Assembly: GCF_011612265.2 (NCBI RefSeq)
Contig: NZ_CP050134.2
Coordinates: 1,612,001-1,676,000 of the forward strand
Reading direction: 5' to 3'
Length of the DNA: 64,000 nucleotides
DNA from: Corynebacterium matruchotii
GTDB lineage: Bacteria; Actinomycetota; Actinomycetes; Mycobacteriales; Mycobacteriaceae
Position numbers and translations under genes: made by a program. Below the pieces are notes generated by a model, which saw nothing but the letters and a program-made list of their open reading frames with translations, searched no databases and was not told where the DNA came from. This document shows, one piece after another, positions 7,607 to 17,505 of the stretch; positions within the stretch are counted from its first letter, which is position 1, and the number at the start of each line of letters is the position of its first letter.

Positions 7607-10600
7607 GTGACAATGACTGACTCACCACGCACGGACAACGTCAATCCCTTATTTAAACTCGGTAGTTTTGTGCGCCGCGGCACCACCGGTAAGGAAGGTC
7701 AGCAGATTTTCCTTCAGGGTGGCCGGCAGGCGGATGTGTTTTACCGGGATCGTTGGGCGTTCGACAAAGTAGTGCGATCCACCCACGGCGTGAACTGCAC
7801 CGGCTCGTGCTCCTGGAAGGTGTACGTCAAAGACGGCGTCATCACCTGGGAGTCACAGGCGGTGGATTACCCCACGACCGGCCCGGACATGCCCGATTAT
7901 GAGCCCCGCGGCTGCCCCCGCGGCGCATCGTTCTCCTGGTACACCTACTCCCCCACCCGGATTCGGCACCCCTACGCCCGTGGCGTGCTGGTGGACATGT
8001 TCCGGGAGGCCAAAAAGCGTCTGGGCGACCCGGTGCTGGCTTGGCGGGACATTGTGGAGGACCCGAAGAAACGCAACGCCTACGTGTCGCAGCGCGGCAA
8101 GGGCGGGCTGATTCGGATCCCCTATGATGAGGCCATCGAAATGGCGGCGGCGGCACACGTGTACACGCTGCGCCAATACGGTCCGGACCGCATCGCCGGG
8201 TTCACCGTGATTCCCGCCATGTCGCAGGTTTCCTACGGTGCGGGCACAAGGTTCCTACAGCTCATCGGGGGCGTGGCCCTATCCTTCTATGACTGGTACG
8301 CGGACCTGCCGCCGGCATCGCCACAAACATTCGGCGACCAAACTGACGTGCCGGAATCCGGTGACTGGTTTAACTCCTCATACCTGATTATGTGGGGTTC
8401 GAACATTCCGGTGACCCGTACCCCGGACGCCCACTTCATGGCGGAGTCTCGCTACAGTGGCACGAAGGTTGTGGTGGTGTCCCCGGACTTTGCGGACAAC
8501 ACCAAGTTTGCCGACGAGTGGTGCCGCCTGGCTCCCGGCACTGATGGGGCGTTGGCCATGGCCATGGGGCATGTGATCTTATCGAAATTCCATGTGGGCG
8601 AGAAGGAACCGTTCTTCCTGGACTATATGCGGCGGTTCACGGACGCCCCGTTCCTCATCACTTTGGATGATCGGGGCGATGGCACCTACACCCCAGGCAA
8701 GTTCCTCACCGCGTCGAATGTCTCCGACCCGGCGCTGAAGAACAGTCCCAATGCCACCCACCGGCTGCTGATGATGCAGAAGGACGGCACGATTGTGGAC
8801 CCGGGCGGCACCCTGGCTGACCGCTACGGTGAAGAGGGTGTGGGCAAGTGGAACCTGAACCTGGATAATGTGGATCCGATCATGTCGGTGGCTGAAGCCG
8901 GGGCGGAGGAATCCGTGGAATTGCTCTTGCCGCGGTTCGACCTGGCGGACTATAAGGGTAATAAGGAAGGCTCCGTGGGGGCGGGGATCGTGCACCGTGG
9001 CGTGCCGATCATGCACTACGATGGGCACCTGGTCACCACGGTGTTCGACGTGATGCTGGCGCACTATGGGGTGAACCGGGAGGAGCTCAATCTGCCAGGC
9101 TCCTGGCCGAAGGACTTCAACGATCCCGACGAGGTGGGCACGCCAGCCTGGCAGGAAGAGCTGACCGGGGTGCCGGCGGCACAGGCCATCCGTATCGCCA
9201 CGGAGTTCGCTCGCAACGCCATTGATTCGAAGGGTCGTTCGCAGATCATCATGGGTGCGGGCGTGAACCACTATTTCCACGCGGACTCCACCTACCGGAC
9301 GTTCCTGGCGTTGACCAGCATGTGCGGCACCCAGGGGGTGAATGGCGGCGGTTGGGCCCACTATGTAGGCCAGGAGAAGTTGCGGGCCATGAACGGGTGG
9401 GCGCAGTATGCGTTTGCCACGGACTGGTCGCGGCCGCCGCGGCAAATGATTACCACCGGGTTCTATTACCTCACCACGGACCAGTGGCGGTATGACAATA
9501 CGAAGGCTGCCCGCATGGCCAGCCCGTTGGCGAATCGCGGCACCGTGGGGAATAAGTCCACGGCGGATACCCTGATTGAGGCCATGAAGCGGGGCTGGAT
9601 GCCAAGCTACCCGCAGTTCGACCGTAACCCATTGGTCATTACGCAGGAAGCAAAGGACAAGGGTGTTCCGGTTGCAGAATACATTGTGGATGAGTTGACG
9701 AATGGTAATTTGCATTTTGCCTGCGAAGACCCGGATAATCCGGTCAACTATCCCCGGATTTTATTGAACTGGCGTACGAACCTATTGGGGTCGTCGGCGA
9801 AGGGTACGGAGTTTTTCCTCCGCCACATGCTCGGCATTGATTCCGATGCGACGACGGACGAGATCAAGCCGGAGGAGCGCCCGGAGTCGATCAAGTGGCG
9901 TGACGAGGCGCCCCAGGGCAAGCTGGATTTGATGCTCACCACGGATTTCCGTAACACGTCGACAACGTTGAGCTCGGACATTGTGCTGCCCGCAGCAACC
10001 TGGTACGAGAAGCACGACATGTCGTCGACGGACATGCACCCCTACCTGCACTCATTCAATGCGGCGATTAATCCGCCGTGGGAGGCCCGCACCGATTTTG
10101 AGGTATTCCGGGACCTGTCGGCGAAGCTGTCGGAGTTGGCCGTCGCGTGGCTGGGCGCCCAACAGGATGTGGTGGCCGCACCGCTGGGGCATGACTCCCC
10201 GGACGAGTTGAACATGCCGAACGGTATCGTGCCGAACCTGGATGAGACCGGGCTGATCCCGGGTAAAACCATGGCGAAGCTGGTGCCGGTGGATCGGGAT
10301 TACACGAAGGTGTATGAGAAGTGGATGCACCTCGGTCCGCTGTCGGCGAAGCTGGGCACAGGGGTGCACGGCACACCGTTTAACGTCGAAAAGCAGGTGG
10401 AGGAGCTGCGGAGCATCAATGGGGAGTCCATGACGGAGTCCGCCGGGATGCGGCCAAACCTGGATACGGCAACGAAGGCGATCGACATGATTTTGCGCAT
10501 GTCGGGCGTGTCCAACGGTGAGGTTGCGGTCAATGGGTTCACCAACCAGGCGAAACGCACCGGCAACGAGAAGCTGCTAGAGCTTGTCGACGACGTTGCG

Positions 10601-11350
10601 GGCGTTCGCATCAACTGGGACATGATTAAGGAGCGTCCCGCCGAAGTCATCACCTCACCCGAGTGGACTGGTGTGAAGAAGGGCGGGCGGCGCTATACCG
10701 CATTCTCGCTCAATGTTGAATACAACCGGCCGTTTAACACGCTGTCCGGCCGCATGCACTACTACCTGGATCACGACTGGTTCATGGACTATGGCGAGTC
10801 GTTGCCCATGTTCCGGCCGCCGTTCGACCATTTCCATATCAATGGGGAACACGCCCCGGGGTTGACCCTGCAAGGCGAAAACGGCAACCCAGAGGTAACC
10901 GTACGGTATTTGACCACGCATAATAAGTGGTCAATCCACTCACAGTACTACGACAACCTGCATGTGCTTTCCATTTCCCGCGGCGGCCAGGTGATCTGGA
11001 TGTCCGACAAGGATGCCGAAAAGATCGGGGTCAAGGACAACGAATGGATCGAAGCATATAACCGCAATGGTGTGGTGTCGGCGCGGGCCATTGTGTCCCA
11101 CCGTATCCCCGAGGGCACGGTGTTTATGAATCACGCCCAAGAGCGCACCGCCGGCACCCCCATCAACGAGTTCACCGGGCGGCGCGGCGGCACCCATAAC
11201 TCCCTCACCCGCATCATGATTAAGCCCATCCACGTTGCCGGTGGTTATGGGCATCTCACCTATGGTTTCAACTACATCGGCCCAACCGGTAACAACCGGG
11301 ACGAGGTCACCCGCATTCGGCGGCGTTCCCAGGAGGTTCGTTACTCATGA
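7607..11350 (+). CDS. narG: Respiratory nitrate reductase alpha subunit NarG
   Basis: The 1247-residue catalytic subunit, carrying bis-MGD molybdenum and the FS0 [4Fe-4S] cluster. FS0 ligands are visible as HGVNCTGSCSW near residue 60 and the Cys of EPRGCPRG near residue 104. The Mo-ligating Asp lies in DWYADLPPASPQTFGDQ. Typical later segments include NHYFHADSTYRTFLALTSMC. I keep the GTG at 7607 because GAAAGG lies 10 nt upstream; an ATG two codons later is possible. NarG reduces nitrate to nitrite on the cytoplasmic side, with electrons from NarH. It overlaps narH by 4 bases (ATGA). The length is normal and no key residue is missing. Confidence 0.97.
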   Translation: MTMTDSPRTDNVNPLFKLGSFVRRGTTGKEGQQIFLQGGRQADVFYRDRWAFDKVVRSTHGVNCTGSCSWKVYVKDGVITWESQAVDYPTTGPDMPDYEPRGCPRGASFSWYTYSPTRIRHPYARGVLVDMFREAKKRLGDPVLAWRDIVEDPKKRNAYVSQRGKGGLIRIPYDEAIEMAAAAHVYTLRQYGPDRIAGFTVIPAMSQVSYGAGTRFLQLIGGVALSFYDWYADLPPASPQTFGDQTDVPESGDWFNSSYLIMWGSNIPVTRTPDAHFMAESRYSGTKVVVVSPDFADNTKFADEWCRLAPGTDGALAMAMGHVILSKFHVGEKEPFFLDYMRRFTDAPFLITLDDRGDGTYTPGKFLTASNVSDPALKNSPNATHRLLMMQKDGTIVDPGGTLADRYGEEGVGKWNLNLDNVDPIMSVAEAGAEESVELLLPRFDLADYKGNKEGSVGAGIVHRGVPIMHYDGHLVTTVFDVMLAHYGVNREELNLPGSWPKDFNDPDEVGTPAWQEELTGVPAAQAIRIATEFARNAIDSKGRSQIIMGAGVNHYFHADSTYRTFLALTSMCGTQGVNGGGWAHYVGQEKLRAMNGWAQYAFATDWSRPPRQMITTGFYYLTTDQWRYDNTKAARMASPLANRGTVGNKSTADTLIEAMKRGWMPSYPQFDRNPLVITQEAKDKGVPVAEYIVDELTNGNLHFACEDPDNPVNYPRILLNWRTNLLGSSAKGTEFFLRHMLGIDSDATTDEIKPEERPESIKWRDEAPQGKLDLMLTTDFRNTSTTLSSDIVLPAATWYEKHDMSSTDMHPYLHSFNAAINPPWEARTDFEVFRDLSAKLSELAVAWLGAQQDVVAAPLGHDSPDELNMPNGIVPNLDETGLIPGKTMAKLVPVDRDYTKVYEKWMHLGPLSAKLGTGVHGTPFNVEKQVEELRSINGESMTESAGMRPNLDTATKAIDMILRMSGVSNGEVAVNGFTNQAKRTGNEKLLELVDDVAGVRINWDMIKERPAEVITSPEWTGVKKGGRRYTAFSLNVEYNRPFNTLSGRMHYYLDHDWFMDYGESLPMFRPPFDHFHINGEHAPGLTLQGENGNPEVTVRYLTTHNKWSIHSQYYDNLHVLSISRGGQVIWMSDKDAEKIGVKDNEWIEAYNRNGVVSARAIVSHRIPEGTVFMNHAQERTAGTPINEFTGRRGGTHNSLTRIMIKPIHVAGGYGHLTYGFNYIGPTGNNRDEVTRIRRRSQEVRYS

Positions 11351-12975
11351 AAGTCATGGCTCAAATCGCAATGATTATGAACCTGGACAAGTGCATCGGC
11401 TGTCACACCTGCTCGGTGACCTGTAAGCAGGCGTGGACCAACCGTGAAGGCACGGAATACATTTGGTTCAATAATGTGGAAACCCGCCCCGGTGTGGGCT
11501 ACCCCTATGGTTGGGAAGACCAGGACAAGTGGAAGGGTGGGTGGACGCTCACCAAGTCCGGGAAGCTCATCCCCCGGTCCGGTGGCCGGTTAAAGAAGCT
11601 CGCCACCATTTTCCACAACCCGAATCTGCCCACCATCGAAGACTATTACGAGCCGTGGACCTACGAGTACGAAAAGGTGCTTTCGGCGCCGGCGGGGCAG
11701 AAAACCCAGCCCACGGCCCGACCGGTGTCGCAGCTGGATGGCAAACCCATCGATACGATCTCGTGGTCTTCCAACTGGGACGATAACCTGGGTGGCAGTG
11801 GCGCCACCATGGATGACGACCCGGTGCTGAAAACCATGAACACGCAGGTGAAGAAGCAGATTGAGGACAGCTTCATGTTCTACCTGCCCCGCATTTGCGA
11901 GCACTGTTTGAACCCCACCTGCGTGTCATCGTGCCCGTCGGGGGCCATGTATAAGCGCACCGAGGACGGCATTGTGCTCGTGGATCAGGACCGGTGCCGC
12001 GGGTGGCGCATGTGCGTGTCCGGCTGCCCCTACAAGAAGGTGTATTTCAACCACAAGACCGGCAAGGCGGAAAAGTGCACCTTATGCTACCCACGCCTCG
12101 AAGTGGGCCAGCCGACCGTGTGTTCGGAAACCTGCGTGGGCCGGCTGCGGTATTTGGGTGTGGTGCTTTACGACGCCGACAAGGTGGCCGAGGCGGCCGC
12201 CACCAAGGATGAGCACGCGCTCTTCCAGGCCCAAAAGGATCTGATTCTCAACCCGCACGACCCGCGGGTGGTGGCTGCGGCCGAGGCGGAAAACATTCCG
12301 CACTCGTGGATTGATGCCGCCCAAAACTCCCCGATTTGGGATCTCATCTTCAAATATGAGGTGGCGGTGCCGCTGCACCCGGAGTACCGGACCCTGCCCA
12401 TGGTGTGGTACATTCCGCCGCTGTCCCCCATTGTTGAGGCGGTGACCAGCACCGGTAACGATGGGGAGGACCATAAGATTCTCCTGTCGGCGATTTCGAA
12501 CATGCGCATCCCTTTGGATTACCTGGCCGGCTTGTTCACCGCTGGCGACCCGGTGCCGGTGGAGAAGGTGCTGCGGCGGCTGGCCGCCATGCGCTCCTAC
12601 ATGCGGGATATTAACTTGGGCAACGAGCCACAGGAGGAAATCGCCCAGGCCGTGGGCATGACCGGCGAGGACATGCGCAGCATGCATCGCCTGTTGGCCA
12701 TCGCTAAATACGATGACCGGTATGTGATCCCCACCGCCTCCCCGGAGACGCCGCGGGGCATTGCGTCCCTGCCGTCGTTTAATGGGGTGGATCCCTCGGC
12801 CACCGTGGCCGAATTCCACGGCCTGGGCGAGGGCGCCCCCGAGGCCTGCCACGCCGGTGTGGGTGCCGGGGGTGGCAGCGGGACGATCAGCCTGGCGTCG
12901 TGGACGCCGGGCGAGGTGCCGCGCTCCATGTTCCCGAAGTCAAGCTCAGCCTCATCGGAGACCGCATCATCATGA
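11347..12975 (+). CDS. narH: Respiratory nitrate reductase beta subunit NarH
   Basis: The 542-residue electron-transfer subunit with four cysteine groups: CIGCHTCSVTCKQAW, CEHCLNPTCVSSCPSGA, CRGWRMCVSGCPYKK and CTLCYPRLEVGQPTVC. The Trp in the third group replaces a Cys, as in E. coli NarH, and marks one cluster as [3Fe-4S] with three [4Fe-4S]. The start ATG overlaps the narG stop and its own stop overlaps the narJ start (ATGA), so translation is coupled along the operon. The last 30 residues are rich in Ser and Pro and unlike the conserved core. Confidence 0.97.
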   Translation: MKVMAQIAMIMNLDKCIGCHTCSVTCKQAWTNREGTEYIWFNNVETRPGVGYPYGWEDQDKWKGGWTLTKSGKLIPRSGGRLKKLATIFHNPNLPTIEDYYEPWTYEYEKVLSAPAGQKTQPTARPVSQLDGKPIDTISWSSNWDDNLGGSGATMDDDPVLKTMNTQVKKQIEDSFMFYLPRICEHCLNPTCVSSCPSGAMYKRTEDGIVLVDQDRCRGWRMCVSGCPYKKVYFNHKTGKAEKCTLCYPRLEVGQPTVCSETCVGRLRYLGVVLYDADKVAEAAATKDEHALFQAQKDLILNPHDPRVVAAAEAENIPHSWIDAAQNSPIWDLIFKYEVAVPLHPEYRTLPMVWYIPPLSPIVEAVTSTGNDGEDHKILLSAISNMRIPLDYLAGLFTAGDPVPVEKVLRRLAAMRSYMRDINLGNEPQEEIAQAVGMTGEDMRSMHRLLAIAKYDDRYVIPTASPETPRGIASLPSFNGVDPSATVAEFHGLGEGAPEACHAGVGAGGGSGTISLASWTPGEVPRSMFPKSSSASSETASS

Positions 12976-13664
12976 AACCCGGAGACCGCAGCCACACTGG
13001 AGTGATCCCCGCCCCCACCGAGCCAATCGCCATGTCGGAAGCGCAGCGTCGGGCCCTGTTTATGATGGCGTCCGTGCTGTTGGACTACCCGGATGACGGG
13101 TGGGAGCACAAACTCCGGGTGGTGCACGAGCAGGCGGCAACGCTGCCGGCAGGCGTCGAAAAGCTCCTGCAACCATTCTTCGCGTTCGCCTATCAACAGG
13201 GGCAGCGGGGTTTGGAGGAACACTATGTGAGCACTTTCGACCAACGCCGCCGCTGCTCGCTCTTCCTCACCTATTACGCGGTGGGAGACACCCGACAGCG
13301 TGGGGCGGCGATCTGGGCGTTTAAGGAAGCGCTGGAATCCATGAGTTTCACCATGCAGCGCGACGAACTGCCGGACCACCTGTGCGTGGTGTTAGAGGCC
13401 GCCGCCTTGGCCGACGACCAGTCGCACAGCATGGCCTGCGGCATGCTTTCCGCACACCGGGACGGCATCGAGGTGCTCCGCACCGCACTGGAGCACGCCG
13501 GGTCACCGTACGCCGGCATTGTCACGGCGATCTGCGCGGCACTGCCGCCGATTGACGATGCTACCCGGGAGAACTTTTTAGAACTTATCCGCAGCGGCCC
13601 ACCCGCTGAAGTGGTGGGAATCGAATCGCCGCTCCCCTTCCCCACCTCACAACCCGGCTATTAG
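12972..13664 (+). CDS. narJ: Nitrate reductase assembly chaperone NarJ
   Basis: A 230-residue NarJ/TorD-type chaperone needed to insert cofactors into NarG before membrane attachment. I start it at ATG 12972, which overlaps the narH stop and has GGAGAC 11 nt upstream; a GTG at 12900 would place 24 extra residues inside narH. The helical body shows the family's LDYPDDGW and HYVSTFDQRRRCSLFLTYY stretches. The position between narH and narI is the canonical one. Confidence 0.92.
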   Translation: MKPGDRSHTGVIPAPTEPIAMSEAQRRALFMMASVLLDYPDDGWEHKLRVVHEQAATLPAGVEKLLQPFFAFAYQQGQRGLEEHYVSTFDQRRRCSLFLTYYAVGDTRQRGAAIWAFKEALESMSFTMQRDELPDHLCVVLEAAALADDQSHSMACGMLSAHRDGIEVLRTALEHAGSPYAGIVTAICAALPPIDDATRENFLELIRSGPPAEVVGIESPLPFPTSQPGY

Positions 13665-13688
13665 GCCGGATACCTTGAAGGACTAATC

Positions 13689-14468
13689 ATGAGCTCACTG
13701 CAAATTTTCTTGTGGGTCGCCTTCCCCTGGTTGGCTGTCGTCGCCTGCGTCGTCGGCGTCGTCTGGCGGTGGCGCACCGACCAGTTCGGCTGGACCACCC
13801 ACTCCTCACAAATTTACGAGTCGAAACTGCTACGCCTCTCGTCGCCGCTTTTCCACTACGGCATGCTGTTTGTCTTCGTTGGGCATCTCATGGGTTTGGC
13901 GTTCCCGAAGGAATTCACCCGGGCCGTTGGGTTGGACGATCATACGTACCACCTGGTTGCCACGATCCCCGGCACGATTGCCGGCATCGCCGCGGTCCTC
14001 GGGCTGATCGGACTCATTTACCGAAGGTTTGTCAACCGCACGGTGCGGATGCACACTTCTCGGTCCGATAAGGTCATGTACCTGCTGCTCACCCTGGCCA
14101 TCATGTCCGGGTTTATCGCCACCGTGTCCACCCAGGTGTTTGGCGGTCCGCATGGCTATGACTATCGGGAAACGATCTCCCCGTGGCTGCGGGAACTGTT
14201 TATCCTCAACCCCATGCCGGAGCTGATGGAGGAAGTCCCGTGGCAGTTCAAGCTGCATGTTTTCTCCGGGTTCCTGCTGCTGGCGGTGTGGCCAGCAACC
14301 CGACTAGTGCACGCGCTCTCCGCGCCGGTGGGATATGTGACCCGCCCCTATGTGGTGTACCGGTCCCGGGATATCCGTACCCAACCGACCCGGCAGCACA
14401 CCGCATGGGAGCCGGTGCGCACCAATAAGCACCAGCCTGCGGAGGAAGCCCGCTGGTCAGGAGCATAG
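13689..14468 (+). CDS. narI: Respiratory nitrate reductase gamma subunit NarI
   Basis: A 259-residue membrane cytochrome b with five predicted helices. It takes electrons from menaquinol and passes them to NarH. Histidines that can hold the two hemes are visible in LFHYGMLFVFVGHLMG and, near the C-terminus, in FKLHVFSGF and ATRLVHAL. GAAGGA lies 7 nt before the ATG. It ends the narGHJI operon; the 222 bp that follow contain inverted repeats and then modA. Confidence 0.96.
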   Translation: MSSLQIFLWVAFPWLAVVACVVGVVWRWRTDQFGWTTHSSQIYESKLLRLSSPLFHYGMLFVFVGHLMGLAFPKEFTRAVGLDDHTYHLVATIPGTIAGIAAVLGLIGLIYRRFVNRTVRMHTSRSDKVMYLLLTLAIMSGFIATVSTQVFGGPHGYDYRETISPWLRELFILNPMPELMEEVPWQFKLHVFSGFLLLAVWPATRLVHALSAPVGYVTRPYVVYRSRDIRTQPTRQHTAWEPVRTNKHQPAEEARWSGA

Positions 14469-14495
14469 TTTCAGAAACCGTATCGAGGGAAATTT

Positions 14496-14625
14496 CAGGT
14501 GGGATTAAGGCTTAATTCCAGATTAATAACAACCTGCATAACAGCTTAACTTCCACCTGCTACCCCCGTATTATGGGTAATTGAACCGATACAGCTCCCC
14601 TCATGTGGGGTTATTCCCGGGGAGC
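14496..14625 (+). promoter_or_regulatory. Inverted repeats between narI and modA
   Basis: The 222-bp gap holds three structures. CAGGTGG (14496-14502) can pair with CCACCTG (14553-14559), and the following TTAAG pairs with CTTAA inside them. ATTAAG-G-CTTAAT (14504-14516) is a perfect 13-nt palindrome. GCTCCCC (14594-14600) pairs with GGGGAGC (14619-14625), and the loop has a GGGG that could switch partners. A TATTAT box near 14569 may be a modA promoter. A molybdate-responsive operator or leader is possible but unproven. Confidence 0.4.
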
Positions 14626-14690
14626 CTCGGGCATATTGCCATGGAAAAATTCTGATCTTCTACCTGGTCAAGAAAGGACCTCTCACGATC

Positions 14691-15548
14691 ATGAAGAAAT
14701 TCTTCGTTGCCGTCACCGCAGCCGTATCTTGCGTTGCACTTTTAACTAGCTGTGCGCAATCGAGCACATCGTCGCGGCACGCTAAGGCGGCAGCCAGCCG
14801 CTCGGCCGCAGCCAGCAAATCAGCTGCTGCAAGCAAGTCCGCCCAGGCCAGCGGTGACGTGACCAAGGTTTCCGCCCCCTCCCTCACCCTGTTTGCCGCC
14901 GCCTCCACCCGGGTGATCAACGACGAACTCCAGGCACTGCCGGAGTTGGCAGACACCAAGATAACGTTCAACAATGATGGTTCCCCTTCCTTGGTGCAAC
15001 AGATCGAAGATGGTGGTCCGGCGGACGTGCTGGTCGCCGCTGACGAGAAGAACATGCAGAAAGCCGTGGATGGCGGCCTGGTTGACACCCCCGTAACGTT
15101 GGCTACGAACTCCATGGTGTTGGTAGTTCCGAAGGATAACCCAAAGAAAATTAAGTCTTGGGACGATTTCGTGAAGACCAAGAACTCCGCCACGGTGGTC
15201 ACCTGCGACCTGGATGTTCCCTGCGGTAACGTGGCTGACCAGGTGCTGAAGGAAAATAAGGTTGAGGTGGAGCCCGCATCCCTGGAGACCTCCGTGTCCA
15301 ACGTGTTGGGCAAGGTAACCTCGGGTGAGGCCGACGCCGGCTTCGTGTACGCCACTGATGCCGCAGCCGCCGGCGATGCGGTGACCACCATTGAAATCCC
15401 GAACGCTCAGAAGCACCGCAATAAGATTCTGGCCGCAGTGGTGAAGTCCTCCACTCAGCAGGAAGGTGCCAAGCAGCTCGTTGACCTGCTGAAGTCGCAG
15501 AAGGTTGCCGAATTGTGGAAGACCCACGGTTTTGAGTCAGCCTCTTAG
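14691..15548 (+). CDS. modA: Molybdate ABC transporter substrate-binding lipoprotein ModA
   Basis: A 285-residue lipoprotein: a short signal peptide ends in LLTSC, the lipobox whose Cys is about residue 20. A low-complexity Ala/Ser/Lys linker (residues about 25-60) tethers the binding domain. That domain starts with LTLFAAASTRVINDEL and has FNNDGSPSLVQQIEDGGPADVLVAAD, the ModA oxyanion pattern, then FVYATDAAAAGD. It captures molybdate outside the membrane for the ModBC transporter that follows, supplying Mo for NarG. GAAAGG precedes the ATG. Tungstate binding cannot be excluded. Confidence 0.93.
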   Translation: MKKFFVAVTAAVSCVALLTSCAQSSTSSRHAKAAASRSAAASKSAAASKSAQASGDVTKVSAPSLTLFAAASTRVINDELQALPELADTKITFNNDGSPSLVQQIEDGGPADVLVAADEKNMQKAVDGGLVDTPVTLATNSMVLVVPKDNPKKIKSWDDFVKTKNSATVVTCDLDVPCGNVADQVLKENKVEVEPASLETSVSNVLGKVTSGEADAGFVYATDAAAAGDAVTTIEIPNAQKHRNKILAAVVKSSTQQEGAKQLVDLLKSQKVAELWKTHGFESAS

Positions 15549-17457
15549 GAGTTTTCCGCACTCTTCCGCACCGCTAGCACGCCCCATCACCATCCCGGGT
15601 GTGCTAGCGGTGTTGGCGTTTTTCGGGTGCGCGTTTTTACTCCTACCTTTGGCAGCCCTGGCAACCCGCGTCTCCTGGGACACTCTGGGCAACACGCTGC
15701 TGGAGCCAGCCACCCAAACGCTACTAGACATCACCCTGCGGTCGGCGCTGTACGCCACGATCATCACGGTGCTCATTGGCGTGCCCATGGCCATCATGCT
15801 GCAACGATTGCGTCGAGGCTCGCAACTGGTGCGCGTCCTTATCCTCCTGCCGTTGGCCATGCCGCCGGTGGTGGCCGGGTTGTCGCTCACGGCACTGTTG
15901 GGGCGGCGGGGAATCACTGCCCCCATCCTCAACGCTCTTGAGTTGCAATTCGCGTTCGCGTTCGCCGGCGTGGTGGTGGCGCACATATTTATCGCACTGC
16001 CCTTTGTGGTCATCACGGTGGATGCGGCGCTACGCCAGATCGACCGGGAGGTGTTCGACTCGGCCGCGGGCATTGGCATGTCCCCGTGGCAGGTGTTGTG
16101 GCGGATCACGCTGCCCACCCTGAGATCTGCGATCGTGACTGGCACCGGCCTGGCGTTTGTTCGCTCCCTCGGCGAGTTCGGCACCACCCTCACTTTCGCT
16201 GGTTCGCTGCCGGGCACGACCCGCACCATGCCGATTGGCATTTATCTGGCTCGGGAAACCGACCCCACCGATGCCTATAATCTTGCGGCAATCCTGATTC
16301 TTTTGGCGCTCCTGGTGCTCCTGTCCACGGGTATTTTCGCTATGCGACGCATTCCCAAACCGGTGGCCCGCACCATCACGGACCTCGACACTGACGCGCT
16401 GCGTGACCTTTGTGCCCCCACCCACCCGGCGCCGGACATCACCATCAACGGCGTCACCTTCCGCTCCGGTCAGGTGACCGCCCTGGTGGGACCAAATGGG
16501 TCCGGCAAAACCACGCTCTTGGGCCGAATCGGCGGCCGCCTCACCGGCGGGCAGGTGGTTTTGGGTGATGCAGATGTGAGCGCGCTCCCGCCCCACCGGC
16601 GGGGCGTGGTGGTGGTCACCCAGCAGCCTGGGCTGCCGCCATTTGCCACTGTGGCCCAGGCGCTCACCATGGTCACGAGGGATTCGGACCGCAGCCGGCG
16701 GCTCCTTGCGGCATCCGGCCTGCAGGAATTGGCGGGGGTCCGCTGTGACAGGCTCTCCGGCGGGCAGGCCGCCCAGGTGGCGTTGGTCCGGGGGTTGGCG
16801 GCCAGGCCTGCCGTCCTGCTGCTGGATGAGCCGCTGGCGGCCGTGGATAGCGCGGCCGCCCACCGGTGGCGCACCCTGCTGCGGGCCATCACCCCGGGGC
16901 GCACCACCATCTTGGTGAGCCACGATCCCCTCGAAGTGGCGTCGATAAGTAAGAACATTGCGGTGCTCGACCGGGGCGAGGTGACCGCGCACGACGACGC
17001 TTCCACGATTTTCCGCATTCCCCCGAACCCGTTCGTGGCCACTTTTACCGGACGGAATCGGCTCATGGGAACCGTGCACACCACCGGTAAGGAGTTTGTC
17101 ACCCTGCATCTTGATGACGTCGACCACCCCAGCCCTATCACTGTCACGGGGATTCCCGACGGGCCGCTGTGTGAGGGCGACCAGGCGATCGCGGTCGTCG
17201 AACCGTTATCGCTCACACTGCAACTGCCCGAACAGGTGAGCGAAGAATCGGCGCGGAACCATTGGCCTGGACGGATTACCAGCATCGAGGCTCATTATAA
17301 TTCCGGCGTGGGCACCAACGTCATCGTCGACGTGGGCGGCACCCCGGTGTTATGCCTGGTAACAGCGCAATCCGTGACGGATCTGCACCTTGATGTGGGT
17401 TCCGAGGTTATTATTTCTGCGAAGGCGCTCAACGTTATGATTTTTCCACAACTATAA
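15532..17457 (+). CDS. modBC: Fused molybdate permease-ATPase ModBC
   Basis: A single protein of about 641 residues joining what are usually two. Residues about 20-270 are the ModB permease, with five to six helices and the coupling motif DSAAGIGMSPWQVLWRITLP. Residues about 300-500 are the ModC ATPase: Walker A GPNGSGKTT, the ABC signature LSGGQ, Walker B VLLLDEPLAAVD and the switch His in LVSHDP. The last 140 residues resemble a TOBE-type oxyanion sensor domain. I chose TTG 15532 because GGAAGA lies 9 nt upstream; TTG 15505 and GTG 15601 are alternatives. It overlaps modA by 17 bases. Confidence 0.88.
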   Translation: MSQPLRSFPHSSAPLARPITIPGVLAVLAFFGCAFLLLPLAALATRVSWDTLGNTLLEPATQTLLDITLRSALYATIITVLIGVPMAIMLQRLRRGSQLVRVLILLPLAMPPVVAGLSLTALLGRRGITAPILNALELQFAFAFAGVVVAHIFIALPFVVITVDAALRQIDREVFDSAAGIGMSPWQVLWRITLPTLRSAIVTGTGLAFVRSLGEFGTTLTFAGSLPGTTRTMPIGIYLARETDPTDAYNLAAILILLALLVLLSTGIFAMRRIPKPVARTITDLDTDALRDLCAPTHPAPDITINGVTFRSGQVTALVGPNGSGKTTLLGRIGGRLTGGQVVLGDADVSALPPHRRGVVVVTQQPGLPPFATVAQALTMVTRDSDRSRRLLAASGLQELAGVRCDRLSGGQAAQVALVRGLAARPAVLLLDEPLAAVDSAAAHRWRTLLRAITPGRTTILVSHDPLEVASISKNIAVLDRGEVTAHDDASTIFRIPPNPFVATFTGRNRLMGTVHTTGKEFVTLHLDDVDHPSPITVTGIPDGPLCEGDQAIAVVEPLSLTLQLPEQVSEESARNHWPGRITSIEAHYNSGVGTNVIVDVGGTPVLCLVTAQSVTDLHLDVGSEVIISAKALNVMIFPQL

Positions 17458-17505
17458 TTTCCTAGATAGCCCAAATGAAAAATGTGACGCTTGTAGGTGA
17501 ATATT

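Noticed and set aside
14496..14625. Moco riboswitch upstream of modA
   Set aside because: The pairing pattern does not match the multi-stem architecture of the known Moco RNA; kept only as unspecified inverted repeats.
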